Origin: Deferribacter autotrophicus
GTDB lineage: Bacteria > Chrysiogenota > Deferribacteres > Deferribacterales > Deferribacteraceae
NCBI RefSeq assembly: GCF_008362905.1
Contig: NZ_VFJB01000003.1
Coordinates: 69,501-133,500, forward strand
Direction: 5' to 3'
DNA: 64,000 nucleotides
In this document: piece after piece, positions 1-8,800 of the stretch
How positions within the stretch are numbered: the stretch's first letter is position 1
Layout of the letters: each line of letters begins with the position of its first letter
Translations under genes and position numbers: made by a program
The notes under the pieces: model-generated
Told to the model about the DNA's origin: nothing
What the model saw: the letters and a program-made list of their open reading frames with translations, nothing else
Databases searched by the model: none

Positions 1-1
1 A

Positions 2-265
2 GAAAAAATAGGAGCAGAAATGAACAAATATTTAATTTTAGGGGTCTGTAATCCAAATTTTGGTTTCAAAGCTTTGCAAACAGAACCAAACATTGGAACT
101 ATGATACCTTGTAATGTTGTGGTTAGAGAATTAACTGATAAAAAAGTAGAAATTTCTGCAATTAATCCTGTTGCTCAGATGAGCATAGTTGATAATGAAG
201 AACTGATTAATTTAGCAAAGGAAATTCAAAAAAAATTAAGCAAAATCATACATCAATTAGAGTAA
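2..265 (+). CDS. DUF302 family protein, C-terminal part (5' end outside window)
   Basis: The reading frame is open to the left window edge, so this is the tail of a longer gene. The ATG at 20 is probably internal: the codons before it (E-K-I-G-A-E) fit the family, in which a similar stretch precedes the conserved ILGxCNP segment. Visible family marks are ILGVCNPNFGFKALQ, then EPNIGTMIPCNVVV, then the AINPVAQM strand. DUF302 proteins are small soluble alpha/beta proteins of about 130 residues with no settled function; some are linked to sulfur or redox metabolism. No partner gene is visible downstream. Confidence 0.75.
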   Translation, partial: EKIGAEMNKYLILGVCNPNFGFKALQTEPNIGTMIPCNVVVRELTDKKVEISAINPVAQMSIVDNEELINLAKEIQKKLSKIIHQLE

Positions 266-518
266 ATTTATTCAGCATCTTTTTAGTAGTTAAAAGTTAT
301 TTTTATCTATTTTCTAGATTTAACGATTTAGAGAAATGCAAACATGATAACACAGCAATTTACTTATCAAAATTACGGTTGACCAGATATTTCTCTTACC
401 AAACATAGGTTGGAAGAATTAATAAAAAAATGTTGTAGCCATAAATATCTATATATATTATCGACCTATTCTACCGTGAGCCAAAAGAATTAGAATAATT
501 GATTGCTACTCAAATATA

Positions 519-854
519 TTATTTACCCTTCTGTTCTCTTTCTGAAAAATAATCATCAGCAATTTTGACAAGAAATTGTCCTATTAGCTTTGCTTGCTCT
601 GGTACCATAATAAGTTCAGCCAATAATTGTCTAACACCATAATAATCAGACTTTTTTATTGTTTCACTAGGAATTTCACTATTTTCACTAAATTCCAATT
701 CTGATTCATCAGGTAAAACAAAATCTTCATAGTATAGCTTAACAGAAACTAATCCATTAACATTAAGGCCACCATAGACACCGTTTATGTAATACTGCTT
801 AAAATCTGGCGACTTTATGTATTTTATTTTCATTGTTTTATTTTCTCTATTCAT
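519..854 (-). CDS. Small hypothetical protein, 111 aa
   Basis: Not recognised. The ATG at 854 has a plausible ribosome site (GAGG about 7 bases upstream); a second ATG seven codons on is possible. The protein is acidic and soluble, with no signal peptide or membrane segment. The N-terminal half alternates hydrophobic and polar residues as in beta strands (YYINGVYGGLNVNGLVSVKL). A Glu/Asp/Ser-rich linker follows, then an amphipathic helix near the C-terminus (EQAKLIGQFLVKIADDYF). This strand-then-helix layout resembles small DUF3467-type proteins, but I cannot claim membership. It stands alone, just outside the tRNA-bounded island. Confidence 0.45.
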   Translation of the reverse strand: MNRENKTMKIKYIKSPDFKQYYINGVYGGLNVNGLVSVKLYYEDFVLPDESELEFSENSEIPSETIKKSDYYGVRQLLAELIMVPEQAKLIGQFLVKIADDYFSEREQKGK

Positions 855-1036
855 TTTAGCCTCGTTTTAAAAATATAAACTATAAGTAATTTTATCATAT
901 GCATTTTCTGGCGTGCAAGGGAAATTGTGGAAAAATCTCATAAGGCTTATCTGAATGATAGAAATCTATCTTGACTATTTAGTTGATTACTTTTGATTCT
1001 ACAGATTTAACTTATAGATATTGAAAGAAATTTAAA

Positions 1037-1057
1037 ATGGCGGCACAGGGACTTGAA
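1037..1057. repeat. 21-bp copy of tRNA-Met 3' end (candidate island attachment site)
   Basis: Twenty-one bases are identical to 11932-11952, the 3' end (acceptor and T-arm side) of the minus-strand tRNA-Met gene, in the same orientation; core GGCGGCACAGGG. Similarity stops sharply on both sides. Site-specific integrases that use tRNA 3' ends leave exactly such a direct repeat at the far end of an island. Confidence 0.7.
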
Positions 1058-1323
1058 TGGAAGGAATGGGGTTAAATAAGGTTAAATAAAATTAGTTGAA
1101 AGTAAATAATTTTTAGAATTAACAATAAATTATAGCCTATTTATAATCATTTTAATTACCGTTAATTACTGTAAAAGTGTCCGAAATATGGCTGTAAAAT
1201 TACAAAAAACATCTTATGCAGGGTTAAGATATTAAGTTAACATTTTCTAAAATAAAAATATTGTTAAATCTTATTATGAATTGTAAGGAAATTAATTAGT
1301 GACTTCCATGGGAAAAAGTTTAA
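1058..1323. other. Gene-free AT-rich stretch with one IS21-like end motif
   Basis: No open frame worth calling. At 1179-1186 lies TGTCCGAA, the inverse of the ATTCGGAC motif repeated four times at 1632-1708, so this may be the stub of an opposite element end. Otherwise I see only AT-rich sequence. Confidence 0.4.
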
Positions 1324-1616
1324 GATGTTTTTACATTCAGTATAGACGGTTTACTAGGTTTAAATGAAGCTATCAGGGCGGTATATCCAGAATCTGAAAT
1401 TCAACGATGTATAGTTCATCAGGTAAGAAACTCTCTGAAGTTTATATCTTATAAAGACAGGAAAGAATTAGCGAGGGATTTAAAGGCCATTTATACATCA
1501 GCTACGGAAGAAACTGGAAGAATTGAATTAGATAAATTAAATGAAAATGGGGTAAAAAATATCCAAACGTAATAAAATCGTGTGAAACCCATTGGTTGGA
1601 ACTTTCAACGTTATTT
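1324..1616 (+). pseudogene. IS256-family (Mutator type) transposase fragment, frameshifted
   Basis: Translation gives IDGLLGLNEAIRAVYPESEI followed by QRCIVHQVRNSLKFISYKDR, the classic region around the second catalytic Asp of IS256 transposases. It continues through KELARDLKAIYTSATEE. At about 1546 the frame breaks: the true continuation (KWGKKYPNVIKSCETHWLEL) lies in another frame, while the first frame stops at 1570. Only about 95 of roughly 400 residues remain. Stops precede 1324 and an IS21-like end follows at about 1620, so this is a dead relic into which a second element appears to have inserted. Confidence 0.8.
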
Positions 1617-1631
1617 GCCCGTATCGCTGAC

Positions 1632-1708
1632 ATTCGGACAGTGATATCGTTTTTATTCGGACACCCGTATCGGAAACATTCGGACACCATAGCGCTACTA
1701 TTCGGACA
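1632..1708 (+). repeat. Four ATTCGGACA repeats: IS21-like element end
   Basis: ATTCGGACA occurs at 1632, 1655, 1678 and 1700, in one orientation, spaced 23, 23 and 22 bp (about two helical turns). IS21-family elements carry several such transposase-binding repeats at each end, before istA. The array starts where the IS256 relic ends and lies 60 bp before the helix-turn-helix gene at 1769, consistent with a left end. Confidence 0.6.
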
Positions 1709-1768
1709 CCTTGAGTTAAGCAGAACTAACCTCTAAACTCTCCCTAAACTAAACAAGGGGGAGTAACA

Positions 1769-2167
1769 ATGAAGAGGTTAGCTATGGCATCAGTAAAAGA
1801 GGTATTACGGTTAAGATTTCAACATGGATTGTCATATCGTGCAATTAGTAGAGCTTTAGAAATTCCGAAATCAACGGTATCTGATTACTGCACCCGTTTT
1901 CAAATAACGGGATTATCGATAGAAGAAGGGTTAAAACTTTGGCTTGTAAAGGCTTATAACAGATCAGGGATAAAAACTTGTTTTGTTGATTTTAAGCCTA
2001 ACATGAAAATTGAGTTTGAAGATTACGTTTTAGAAAACATAGAAAAGTTAAAACACATGACTTTTGACGAGTTAATGAAACATTTACAGGAAAAGGGCTA
2101 CAGTGTAGCAAGCAATAAACTGAAGAATTTTTGGTATAGGCATTTCATTTGTAAAAAAATTAAATAA
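1769..2167 (+). CDS. IstA-like helix-turn-helix protein, short (132 aa)
   Basis: A strong ribosome site (GGGGGAG) precedes the ATG by about six bases. Residues 1-50 (SVKEVLRLRFQHGLSYRAIS, then a KSTVSDYCTRF recognition helix) match the N-terminal DNA-binding domain of IS21-family IstA transposases. Full IstA is about 400-500 residues with a DDE domain. Here the protein ends after 132 residues, and the rest (EEGLKLWLVKAYNRSGIKTC onward) does not look like the usual linker. No IstB ATPase follows. It may be a deletion product of an IS21 element or a small DNA-binding protein left from one. Catalytic activity is not possible from what remains. Confidence 0.6.
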   Translation: MKRLAMASVKEVLRLRFQHGLSYRAISRALEIPKSTVSDYCTRFQITGLSIEEGLKLWLVKAYNRSGIKTCFVDFKPNMKIEFEDYVLENIEKLKHMTFDELMKHLQEKGYSVASNKLKNFWYRHFICKKIK

Positions 2168-2573
2168 GATAAATTATCTTGTCGATTTTTTTCCAATATG
2201 ATATAAAGAATATAGTGTTGCTTGACAAATGAATATTTTTTTGTGATTGGGTGATTAAAAATTAGGCAAAAATTGATGGGATGTGAAGAAATGGGAAGGT
2301 TGAAAGTAGAAAATTTAGGTAAAGTTTTTATATAGCAAGTAGTTATACGATTTTTTAAAGTTCTCTTTTGATTTTATGGCATAAAAATAAAATCCTGTAC
2401 TATCAATAAATTATCTACGGTTTATGAATTGTGAACACGAAATTTTTTATTATTAATTATCAGTAAGTTATAAAAACAGGGGTATCCCCTGGAAAAGATA
2501 GCAAAAAATAAAACGGAGAACTTTAAAAATAGGTTGCTAACGTATTGTCAATTTAATATTTAAAAAATGTACT
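2168..2573 (+). promoter_or_regulatory. AT-rich stretch before CRISPR array, probable leader
   Basis: This gap has no coding signal. It lies at the end of the array opposite to the degenerate repeat; leaders usually sit opposite the decayed end, so the last 100-200 bp are the likely leader. I could not pick a definite promoter. Confidence 0.35.
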
Positions 2574-3065
2574 GTTGAAATTTGTTACCCTGTTCGAAGG
2601 GATTGCGACTGTTGTATCTGAGATGTCAGCAAAAAGTTGAAATGCAATAAGTTGAAATTTGTTACCCTGTTCGAAGGGATTGCGACCTTTCAAGTCATCA
2701 AGATTTAACGAATAATAAGTTTTTGGGTTGAAATTTGTTACCCTGTTCGAAGGGATTGCGACTTATTTGGTAATAACTCATTAACCTTTTCAAAATTTTC
2801 TTGTTGAAATTTGTTACCCTGTTCGAAGGGATTGCAACCCTGCTTTATCGTCATCAAAAAACAAGATGACGTATCTAGTTGAAATTTGTTACCCTGTTCG
2901 AAGGGATTGCGACTTCAATTTCTATTTCTATCACTTCATAACCAGCTTTTTTATAGTTGAAATTTGTTACCCTGTTCGAAGGGATTGCGACAATGCTTAT
3001 TAAGATGTTTAAACATTCTGTCTGTTGTTGTTGAAATTTGTTACCCTGTTCGAAGGGATTGCGAC
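2574..3065 (+). CRISPR. CRISPR array, 7 full repeats of 36 bp, 6 spacers
   Basis: Repeats start at 2574, 2651, 2727, 2803, 2878, 2956 and 3030. Each is 36 bp, beginning GTTGAAATTTGTTACC and ending GAAGGGATTGCGAC; the copy at 2803 ends GCAAC. The six spacers are 41, 40, 40, 39, 42 and 38 bp and differ from each other. The inner CCCT...AGGG can form a short hairpin around TTCGAA. The 3' end (ATTGCGAC) resembles the ATTGAAAC tag of type I-B/III repeats and suggests transcription on the plus strand. The array type cannot be fixed because no cas gene is present in the window. A truncated eighth repeat lies at 3191. Confidence 0.95.
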
Positions 3066-3190
3066 CTAAAATAGTTCAGCGTTAGTTCGTTCAACGTTCA
3101 AAGTTGAGAGGAAATATTGGTAGTGATTGATAAGTTTTTTATTTAATTTTTAACTTTGAACCTTGAACGTTGAACTTTGGACTTTACTTT
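3066..3190. repeat. GTTCAA-word element interrupting the CRISPR array
   Basis: Between repeat 7 and the truncated repeat lies 125 bp, too long for a spacer. It begins with words such as GTTCAACGTTCAAAGTT (about 3085-3101) and ends with the inverted form (AACTTTGAACCTTGAACG, about 3152-3170). The same words build arrays at 51780-51880 and 54030-54080. It probably inserted into, or recombined with, the last spacer and repeat. Confidence 0.6.
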
Positions 3191-3211
3191 CCTGTTCGAA
3201 GGGATTGCAAC
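3191..3211 (+). CRISPR. Truncated terminal CRISPR repeat (3' 21 bp only)
   Basis: CCTGTTCGAAGGGATTGCAA plus one base equals the last 21 bases of the repeat with the GCAAC variant. The first 15 bases are missing and replaced by the word element. Degenerate terminal repeats mark the old, leader-distal end of an array. Confidence 0.8.
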
Positions 3212-3366
3212 AAGTATAAATTAGAATCAATAAGAGCTAGTGAATTTTTTATAATAACGGGAAACAATACAAAAGATGTTAAAAACCTTCAAATTAGAAA
3301 TTGAGTTTAAGGTAACTGCTATACACAGATATAATAACAAACAATAATTTATTACTCATCTTTGAA

Positions 3367-3406
3367 TTAAACAGTTATCTCCCTCTGGGTGGGCATAACT
3401 GTTTAA
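3367..3406. other. Hairpin with 12-bp perfect stem
   Basis: TTAAACAGTTAT at 3367-3378 pairs with ATAACTGTTTAA at 3395-3406 around a 16-base loop. No clear T-run follows on either strand, so a terminator role is uncertain. It sits in the gap 3212-3559, which otherwise shows nothing recognisable. Confidence 0.5.
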
Positions 3407-3559
3407 TCTTTAGATCAGTAATTACAATCCAAAAGTAATTTCTTTTACTATCTATATCTTACTAGCCTAATACCTTAATCATTAAATTTTTTACATTTTA
3501 TATAACCTCTTTCGAAAGTAATATAGTTGACACTAATACTACAATAAAAAAAACAATAA

Positions 3560-3820
3560 TCATTGCTTTACGGGAGTATATCCTTTGGCTTTAAGACAGC
3601 TTTCAACCAACATGGGTATTTCGAAACCATATGTGCCAACTGTAGCTTTTTGTGCTTCGTATATGCACTGAGCCTTATCTCTTTCCCATTCTTCTTGGGT
3701 TAATCCCGGTTTAGTCCATATTTTTTTAGAGACACAACCTAATAATAAAAAAATAATTAAGTATATGGCAAACTTTTTGATATTGTTGATAAAAAAAACA
3801 AGAAAATTAGTCTTTATCAT
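3560..3820 (-). CDS. Small lipoprotein, 86 aa
   Basis: The start is placed at the ATG at 3820 because AGGAGG lies about 8 bases upstream; an upstream in-frame ATG at 3871 lacks such a site. The N-terminus is a signal peptide ending in the lipobox LLLGC, so the mature protein is probably acylated at Cys. The mature part has W-x-KPGLTQEEWERDKAQC and ends ESCLKAKGY, the pattern of small outer-membrane-anchored lipoproteins with two conserved Cys and a C-terminal KGY/KGW. The function of this family is not known. It is the last of three envelope genes in a row (OMP, lipoprotein, lipoprotein). Confidence 0.7.
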   Translation of the reverse strand: MIKTNFLVFFINNIKKFAIYLIIFLLLGCVSKKIWTKPGLTQEEWERDKAQCIYEAQKATVGTYGFEIPMLVESCLKAKGYTPVKQ

Positions 3821-3888
3821 AACAATAAACCTCCTAAGTTTTATTAATATACTGATAATTATATTTAACAATCTACTAAAACAGTGTT

Positions 3889-4590
3889 TTATTTATACAC
3901 TTTTTCAACATATTCCCATATGTTACGATTTGTGACTATTTCCTTAGCAGCTTCATTTAAAGAATATATTAAAGCATCTGTTGCTGATTCACCAACTTCT
4001 TTTTCAGCTTTAAGATTAAAAACCCAAGGACCTTTTCTTTGTTCTGGTGATTCTATGCTTTTTTCCCATATAATAGTTTCACCACTTCCTAAAACAACAT
4101 GTATTTTAATTTTACTGATTACAGCTACTGCAAATCCTGCATAACTAAGTTGGTCATACCTAAAATGAAATTCTTCTATATTAGGTTCAATAAAAATTTT
4201 GATTTTTTTTGCTTCATGATGTGTTCTCACTAAATATAATCTTTTAAAAATTCGTGAAAATACTTGAATAGAAGCGTCTTCTAAAGCTTTTCCTAATGGA
4301 AATTCATGGGGGCGTGCACCTGCAGTAAAACTTTCTGGATGCCCTCTAAAAACATAATTCTTAGTTTCTTCACTAATCAACAAACCAGCTTCTACAGGTA
4401 GTTTTTCCTCAACGTAAAATTTATCGACTTTAGGAGACATGGGTACTTTTACTGTACATCCAAAGGTTAATAAAATTGAATTTACTGATATTATTAAAAG
4501 TATTAACCTTAAAATAACATAAATTCTCTTACATTTATTTAAATAACAAAACATCTGCTTATAGTTTTTTGGTGAAAATATTGATCTCAT
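3889..4590 (-). CDS. Conserved lipoprotein of unknown function, about 233 aa
   Basis: Start uncertain: the longest frame begins at a TTG inside the upstream gene, so the ATG at 4590 or the one at 4554 is more likely; neither has a strong ribosome site. A hydrophobic signal segment ends in LLTFGC (lipobox). The mature protein has the pattern PVEAGLLISEETKNYVF, PLGKALEDASIQVFSRIF, then FIEPNIEEFHFRYDQLSYAG and IWEKSIESP. This is typical of a family of secreted or lipid-anchored proteins with a modified ferrous-iron/LptE-like alpha/beta fold, but I do not recognise a named function. It sits between an OMP gene and a small lipoprotein, so an envelope role is likely. Confidence 0.6.
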   Translation of the reverse strand: MRSIFSPKNYKQMFCYLNKCKRIYVILRLILLIISVNSILLTFGCTVKVPMSPKVDKFYVEEKLPVEAGLLISEETKNYVFRGHPESFTAGARPHEFPLGKALEDASIQVFSRIFKRLYLVRTHHEAKKIKIFIEPNIEEFHFRYDQLSYAGFAVAVISKIKIHVVLGSGETIIWEKSIESPEQRKGPWVFNLKAEKEVGESATDALIYSLNEAAKEIVTNRNIWEYVEKVYK

Positions 4591-4624
4591 TATTATTGTA
4601 TTTGACAAAATGATTTTAATAACT

Positions 4625-5194
4625 TTACCATTTATACCCAATTCCACCTGTAATACCTCTTCTATTATCAAAATCTAACATTAAAACAATACCCTTATTA
4701 ATTGGGAAATATCCAATACCTGCACCATAAACACCATGGGTTTTAGAATCTTCAGATTGTGTATAGTACCAACCTGTTGCGTTTGATTGAGCTAATTCAA
4801 TTTCTTTAACATATGAAATTCCACCAAGACCATAAACAAAAAAACCACTATTTTTCACAATCTCTATACCAAATTTACCAAACAACAATGTTTCTCCACC
4901 GTCATTTTTTGTACCTATATAAGTATAATCAGAATGTGGAACAGGGTAATCTAATGTGTTTTCTGGTACTTCATCATCTAAAAAAATATAACCTAAACCT
5001 ACTCCATACAATGCTCTATAATGTTCATAGGTACTGATTATACCACCATCTATTGAAATATTAGCTTTATTATTTTCACCACCATATCCCCCCCCAATTG
5101 AAATGTAACCATCAGCAAACAAACTATTATTAAGGATTAACAAAAAAGCACAAATTAATAACAGATTAGTAACAAAATAAAAATTTTTTTTCAT
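4625..5194 (-). CDS. Outer-membrane beta-barrel-like protein, 189 aa
   Basis: ATG at 5194 chosen: GGAGGT lies 7 bases upstream, whereas the ATG at 5209 has none. A Sec signal peptide (MKKNFYFVTNLLLICAFLL...LFADG) is followed by short alternating strands rich in Gly and aromatic residues (GYISIGGGYGG, ALYGVGLGYIF, GVYGAGIGYFP). It ends in an aromatic residue (GGIGYKW), as outer-membrane barrels recognised by BamA do. Length and pattern suggest an 8-stranded OmpW/OmpA-like barrel. Substrate and role are unknown. Confidence 0.6.
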   Translation of the reverse strand: MKKNFYFVTNLLLICAFLLILNNSLFADGYISIGGGYGGENNKANISIDGGIISTYEHYRALYGVGLGYIFLDDEVPENTLDYPVPHSDYTYIGTKNDGGETLLFGKFGIEIVKNSGFFVYGLGGISYVKEIELAQSNATGWYYTQSEDSKTHGVYGAGIGYFPINKGIVLMLDFDNRRGITGGIGYKW

Positions 5195-5813
5195 ACTAAC
5201 CACCTCCATAATTAATTATTGTTAAATTTATTAACTAACCAAAGATACTTCTAAAGGTGACTTTAGATACACCTCTGGCTAATTAAGCATATTCAACTGT
5301 TTGGGTTTATTTTTGTGTATTTATATTATAAAAAACTACTAATCAAACAACATACCAAATCAAACAATGTTATTAACAGCAAAATATTTTTTTTGTCAAT
5401 TATTTTATCTCCTGCAGTCTCCCCGTTTTTTTCATAAAATATGGCATAGTGAACTTTTTGGGAACAGGAAATCCTCTATTGTCACCTGTTTTGGCTCATT
5501 TTTCTTTCGCTGCCGTCTATGAAAATACAATCTTTTAACACCAGCTAAAATATTTTTCACACCCCTTAAAAGTGTGTAATAAATAAACTGTCAACTTTCA
5601 TATAAAATTGACCCGTTTTTTCATGAATTTTGATCCACCTCTTGTATAGATAAAATTATTTTTTACCATTTTTCTTTTTTAAAAAGCTTTATCATACGTG
5701 AACTCTTACCGTTTATTAAAAATTAATGATACAACCTATACAAAATTTAAATGGCTACAACCTTATCAAATTAAAAAATGATGATAGTGATGATTTATTT
5801 TTTCTTATATTTT
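5195..5813. other. Gene-free gap with a possible transposase remnant
   Basis: At 5400-5560 the minus strand reads AGVKRLYFHRRQRKKNEPK then QVTIEDFLFPKSSLCHIL before a stop. This is a short protein-like stretch of the kind seen at the start of some DDE transposases, but I cannot assign a family. The rest shows nothing. Confidence 0.3.
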
Positions 5814-8800
5814 TCATGATAGTAGTGCTATAAGTTCATTGATGGAGAGCTTTGTTATTTTATCGGTATTTTCCAGCATGAAATCCGCAAGCTCACGCTT
5901 TTTACTTTGAATCTCTAAGATTCTCTCTTCCAATGTGTTTTTAGCAATTAATTTATAAACGGTAACCGGTTTCACCTGACCGATCCTGTAAGCTCTATCC
6001 GATGCCTGTTCTTCAGCTGCCGGATTCCACCAGGGATCAAGATGAATAACAATATCCGCTGCTGTAAGGTTCAAACCGAGACCACCAGCTTTCAAACTCA
6101 GTAGAAAAATTTTAATATTCTTATCCTCTTGAAAACTCTCTATTATCTTTTTTCTCTCCTTCACAGGTGTGTTACCATCAAGATACGCATAATTTATATT
6201 TCTATTTTTTAACCCTTTTTCTATGATTTTTAGAAACTTAACAAATTGGCTAAAGACAAGAACTTTGTGCCCACCTTCTATAATTTCTTCAACAATTTCA
6301 AAAAATACCCTTTCTTTACTTGATTCATTTATAGTAACATCCTCATCTATTAATTTAGGATGACAACAAGCCATTTTTAATTTAACAATTTCACTTAAAA
6401 TAGACATCGCATTTTTAGTTACATTGTCAATCTGCATAAGTTTCTCTTTCGCATGAAGCTGCAATGCCTGGTAAAAGCTGATTTCATCTTCTCTCAACTC
6501 ATAATCTATAATCACTTCAGTTTTTTTAGGTAGCTCTTTCAATACATCACCTTTCTTTCTCCTTAATACAAATGGTTGAATAACTTTTTTCAGCAATTTC
6601 AACTGGTTAGAATTTATATCAGCAGACAAAAATTTTTCTTTAAATGTATTGTAAGACCCCAAAATCCCTTCATTTACGATATCCATTATATTCCATAATT
6701 CTGAAAGGTTGTTCTCTATCGGTGTGCCTGTTAAAACTATTTTCTGATGTGCAATTATTCGTTTTGCAATTATAGAGCGTTTTGCAGCTGGATTTTTGAG
6801 TAGATGCCCCTCATCAAAGAAAGCAACGTTGAATTTCGTATCTTCAAAAACTTTAAATCTATTAAGGAGTAAACCATAACTCACAATTACCACATCATTT
6901 CCTTTACAATTTTTTGCATCAAACGTTTTTAGATTGTTAACAATAACAGGATTTAAATTTTTTGAAAATTTTTTCACTTCCCTTGCCCAGTTATGTATGA
7001 GTGAAGCAGGTGCAACTACCAAAAAAGGAGTGTTTCCAATCACACTCTCCATAAAAACTATCGAAGTAACAGTTTTTCCGAGCCCCATATCATCAGCCAG
7101 GCAAACACCAAAATTTAACTCAAACATCCTGTTCATCCAGTTAAAAGCTTCAACCTGATAACCTCTTAACACACCACAAAATCCATCAGGAATTGCATAT
7201 ATCTTTTCATTAATCTCATCTATCTTTTCAGCTAACAAATTTTTTTCAAGTAAAGACGCTTTATTAGAAGATACAAAAGGTCTCAATTTTTTATGAATCA
7301 AAAACTTCCCCTTTTTAGTCTTACCAATTATCGATAGCTGTCTTAATTCATCATAGACTTTATCATCAAGTAGTAAATAATCGCCATTTTTTAGCTGAAC
7401 AAAGCCGGTATCATTTTTTTCTTCAGAAATGGCTCTAACCAGGTCAAGAAACTTAATAACCTTATCCTGTAACTTAACAGAACCATCTATCTCAAAATAT
7501 GAACCTGAAGCACTTTCTTTTAACTCAAAATTATCCTTCTTCACTTTGTAAACATCTTTTAAAAAAAGCTCAGAGGAAACTTCGATACTCACACCGTCAA
7601 CCTGTTTTATCTCGGCGAGAAATTTTAATAATTCTTCTATTTTATCAAATTCAAGTTTTCCTTTTTTTCCATATTTACCGACTAATTTTTCAATTTCACT
7701 TTTTAGTTTTTCGTCAAGAGTAACGAAGTATTTTCTGTTATTGTAAAAAAACATGGTTGCAACATATTTTATCTCTGTAAACAGTTTTATCTCTTCAATA
7801 GGTGCATACATAAATGATATCACAAACTTATTATCAAATTTATCAACCATCACTTTTAGAGATTTACAACTGGATATTTCTTCATCGAAATCCAGTAAAT
7901 TACTATCCGGTAAAAACTCAAAGTTTATTTTAAACCTTAAAGACAACTTATTAGCTATTTGGTAAATCAGATTGAAATCATCACTTTTAAAAAAATAAAA
8001 TATATCATCACATTTGCTTATTAGCTTTTCTAAATTTTTTAAATAAGACGGAAGACTGTAAAATATGTAATTGTATCCGTATAAATTTTCCAAAATGACA
8101 TGATTATAAAAATATCCGTTATAAAACATGATTTTCCCCCCTTCACCGTCCCTTGTTATAACTGTGAAGGGGAAACCTTCAATCAATTTTGCCTTATAAA
8201 AGTTTTTTCTGCTTTTTTTGACATAAAATTTATCATATTGAGATAACAATTTGAAAAAAGCGTAAAAGTTTCTGCTTATCAGTAATGAAGCCAGCATACC
8301 ATCTTCGGTATGATAATGTTCTTTATGAATTTTTTCTAAGTAAATTTTTTTAAAACTCACTCCTCGTTTTGTTTTTGCAATTTTATGGGGGATGATTTCT
8401 TTAGTTTCTAAATCTTTAACCCATACTATTTTATCATTGTCATCTTTTATATCTATCAATTTTAAAACTTCTTCGTTAATATATTGATTTGGAAATTTAA
8501 AATTATGAAGTTGTTCAATAACACTGAAAAACTCGCTTTTAATCTTTCCGGATTTGTTTAATTCTCGACTATTGATAAATTCACCATTTAAATAGGGGTA
8601 TCCCAATAAATCTTCAAAACCGTAACTCATAAATTTATTCTCATCACCAATCAAAAGTGCGTAATAAAAACCGGTAAAAATATCTCCAAAAAGATACAGA
8701 TTACTAAAAAATTGAAATTTAGTTTTAATCTTTTTAATTAAATTATTGAAAATTTCTCCATTAATGCTTGAATCGGCATTAGCTAATTTCAATATTTGAT

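Noticed and set aside
20-265. Complete 81-residue gene starting at the ATG at 20
   Set aside because: The frame is open to the window edge and the preceding codons fit the DUF302 family, so the gene starts outside.
1502-1690. 62-codon minus-strand frame over the IS256/IS21 junction
   Set aside because: It crosses the junction of two mobile elements on the opposite strand and has no coding character.
3367-3406. Terminator for the 3560 lipoprotein gene
   Set aside because: The hairpin is about 150 bp from the stop codon and lacks a T-run, so it is listed only as a hairpin.
4591-4671. Upstream extension of the lipoprotein gene to a TTG
   Set aside because: It would lie within the upstream barrel gene and precede the signal peptide with non-signal sequence.
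2168-5813. Cas genes or a type III ring-nuclease system near the CRISPR array
   Set aside because: The neighbouring proteins are lipoproteins, a barrel and a SNF2 helicase; none shows Cas motifs.
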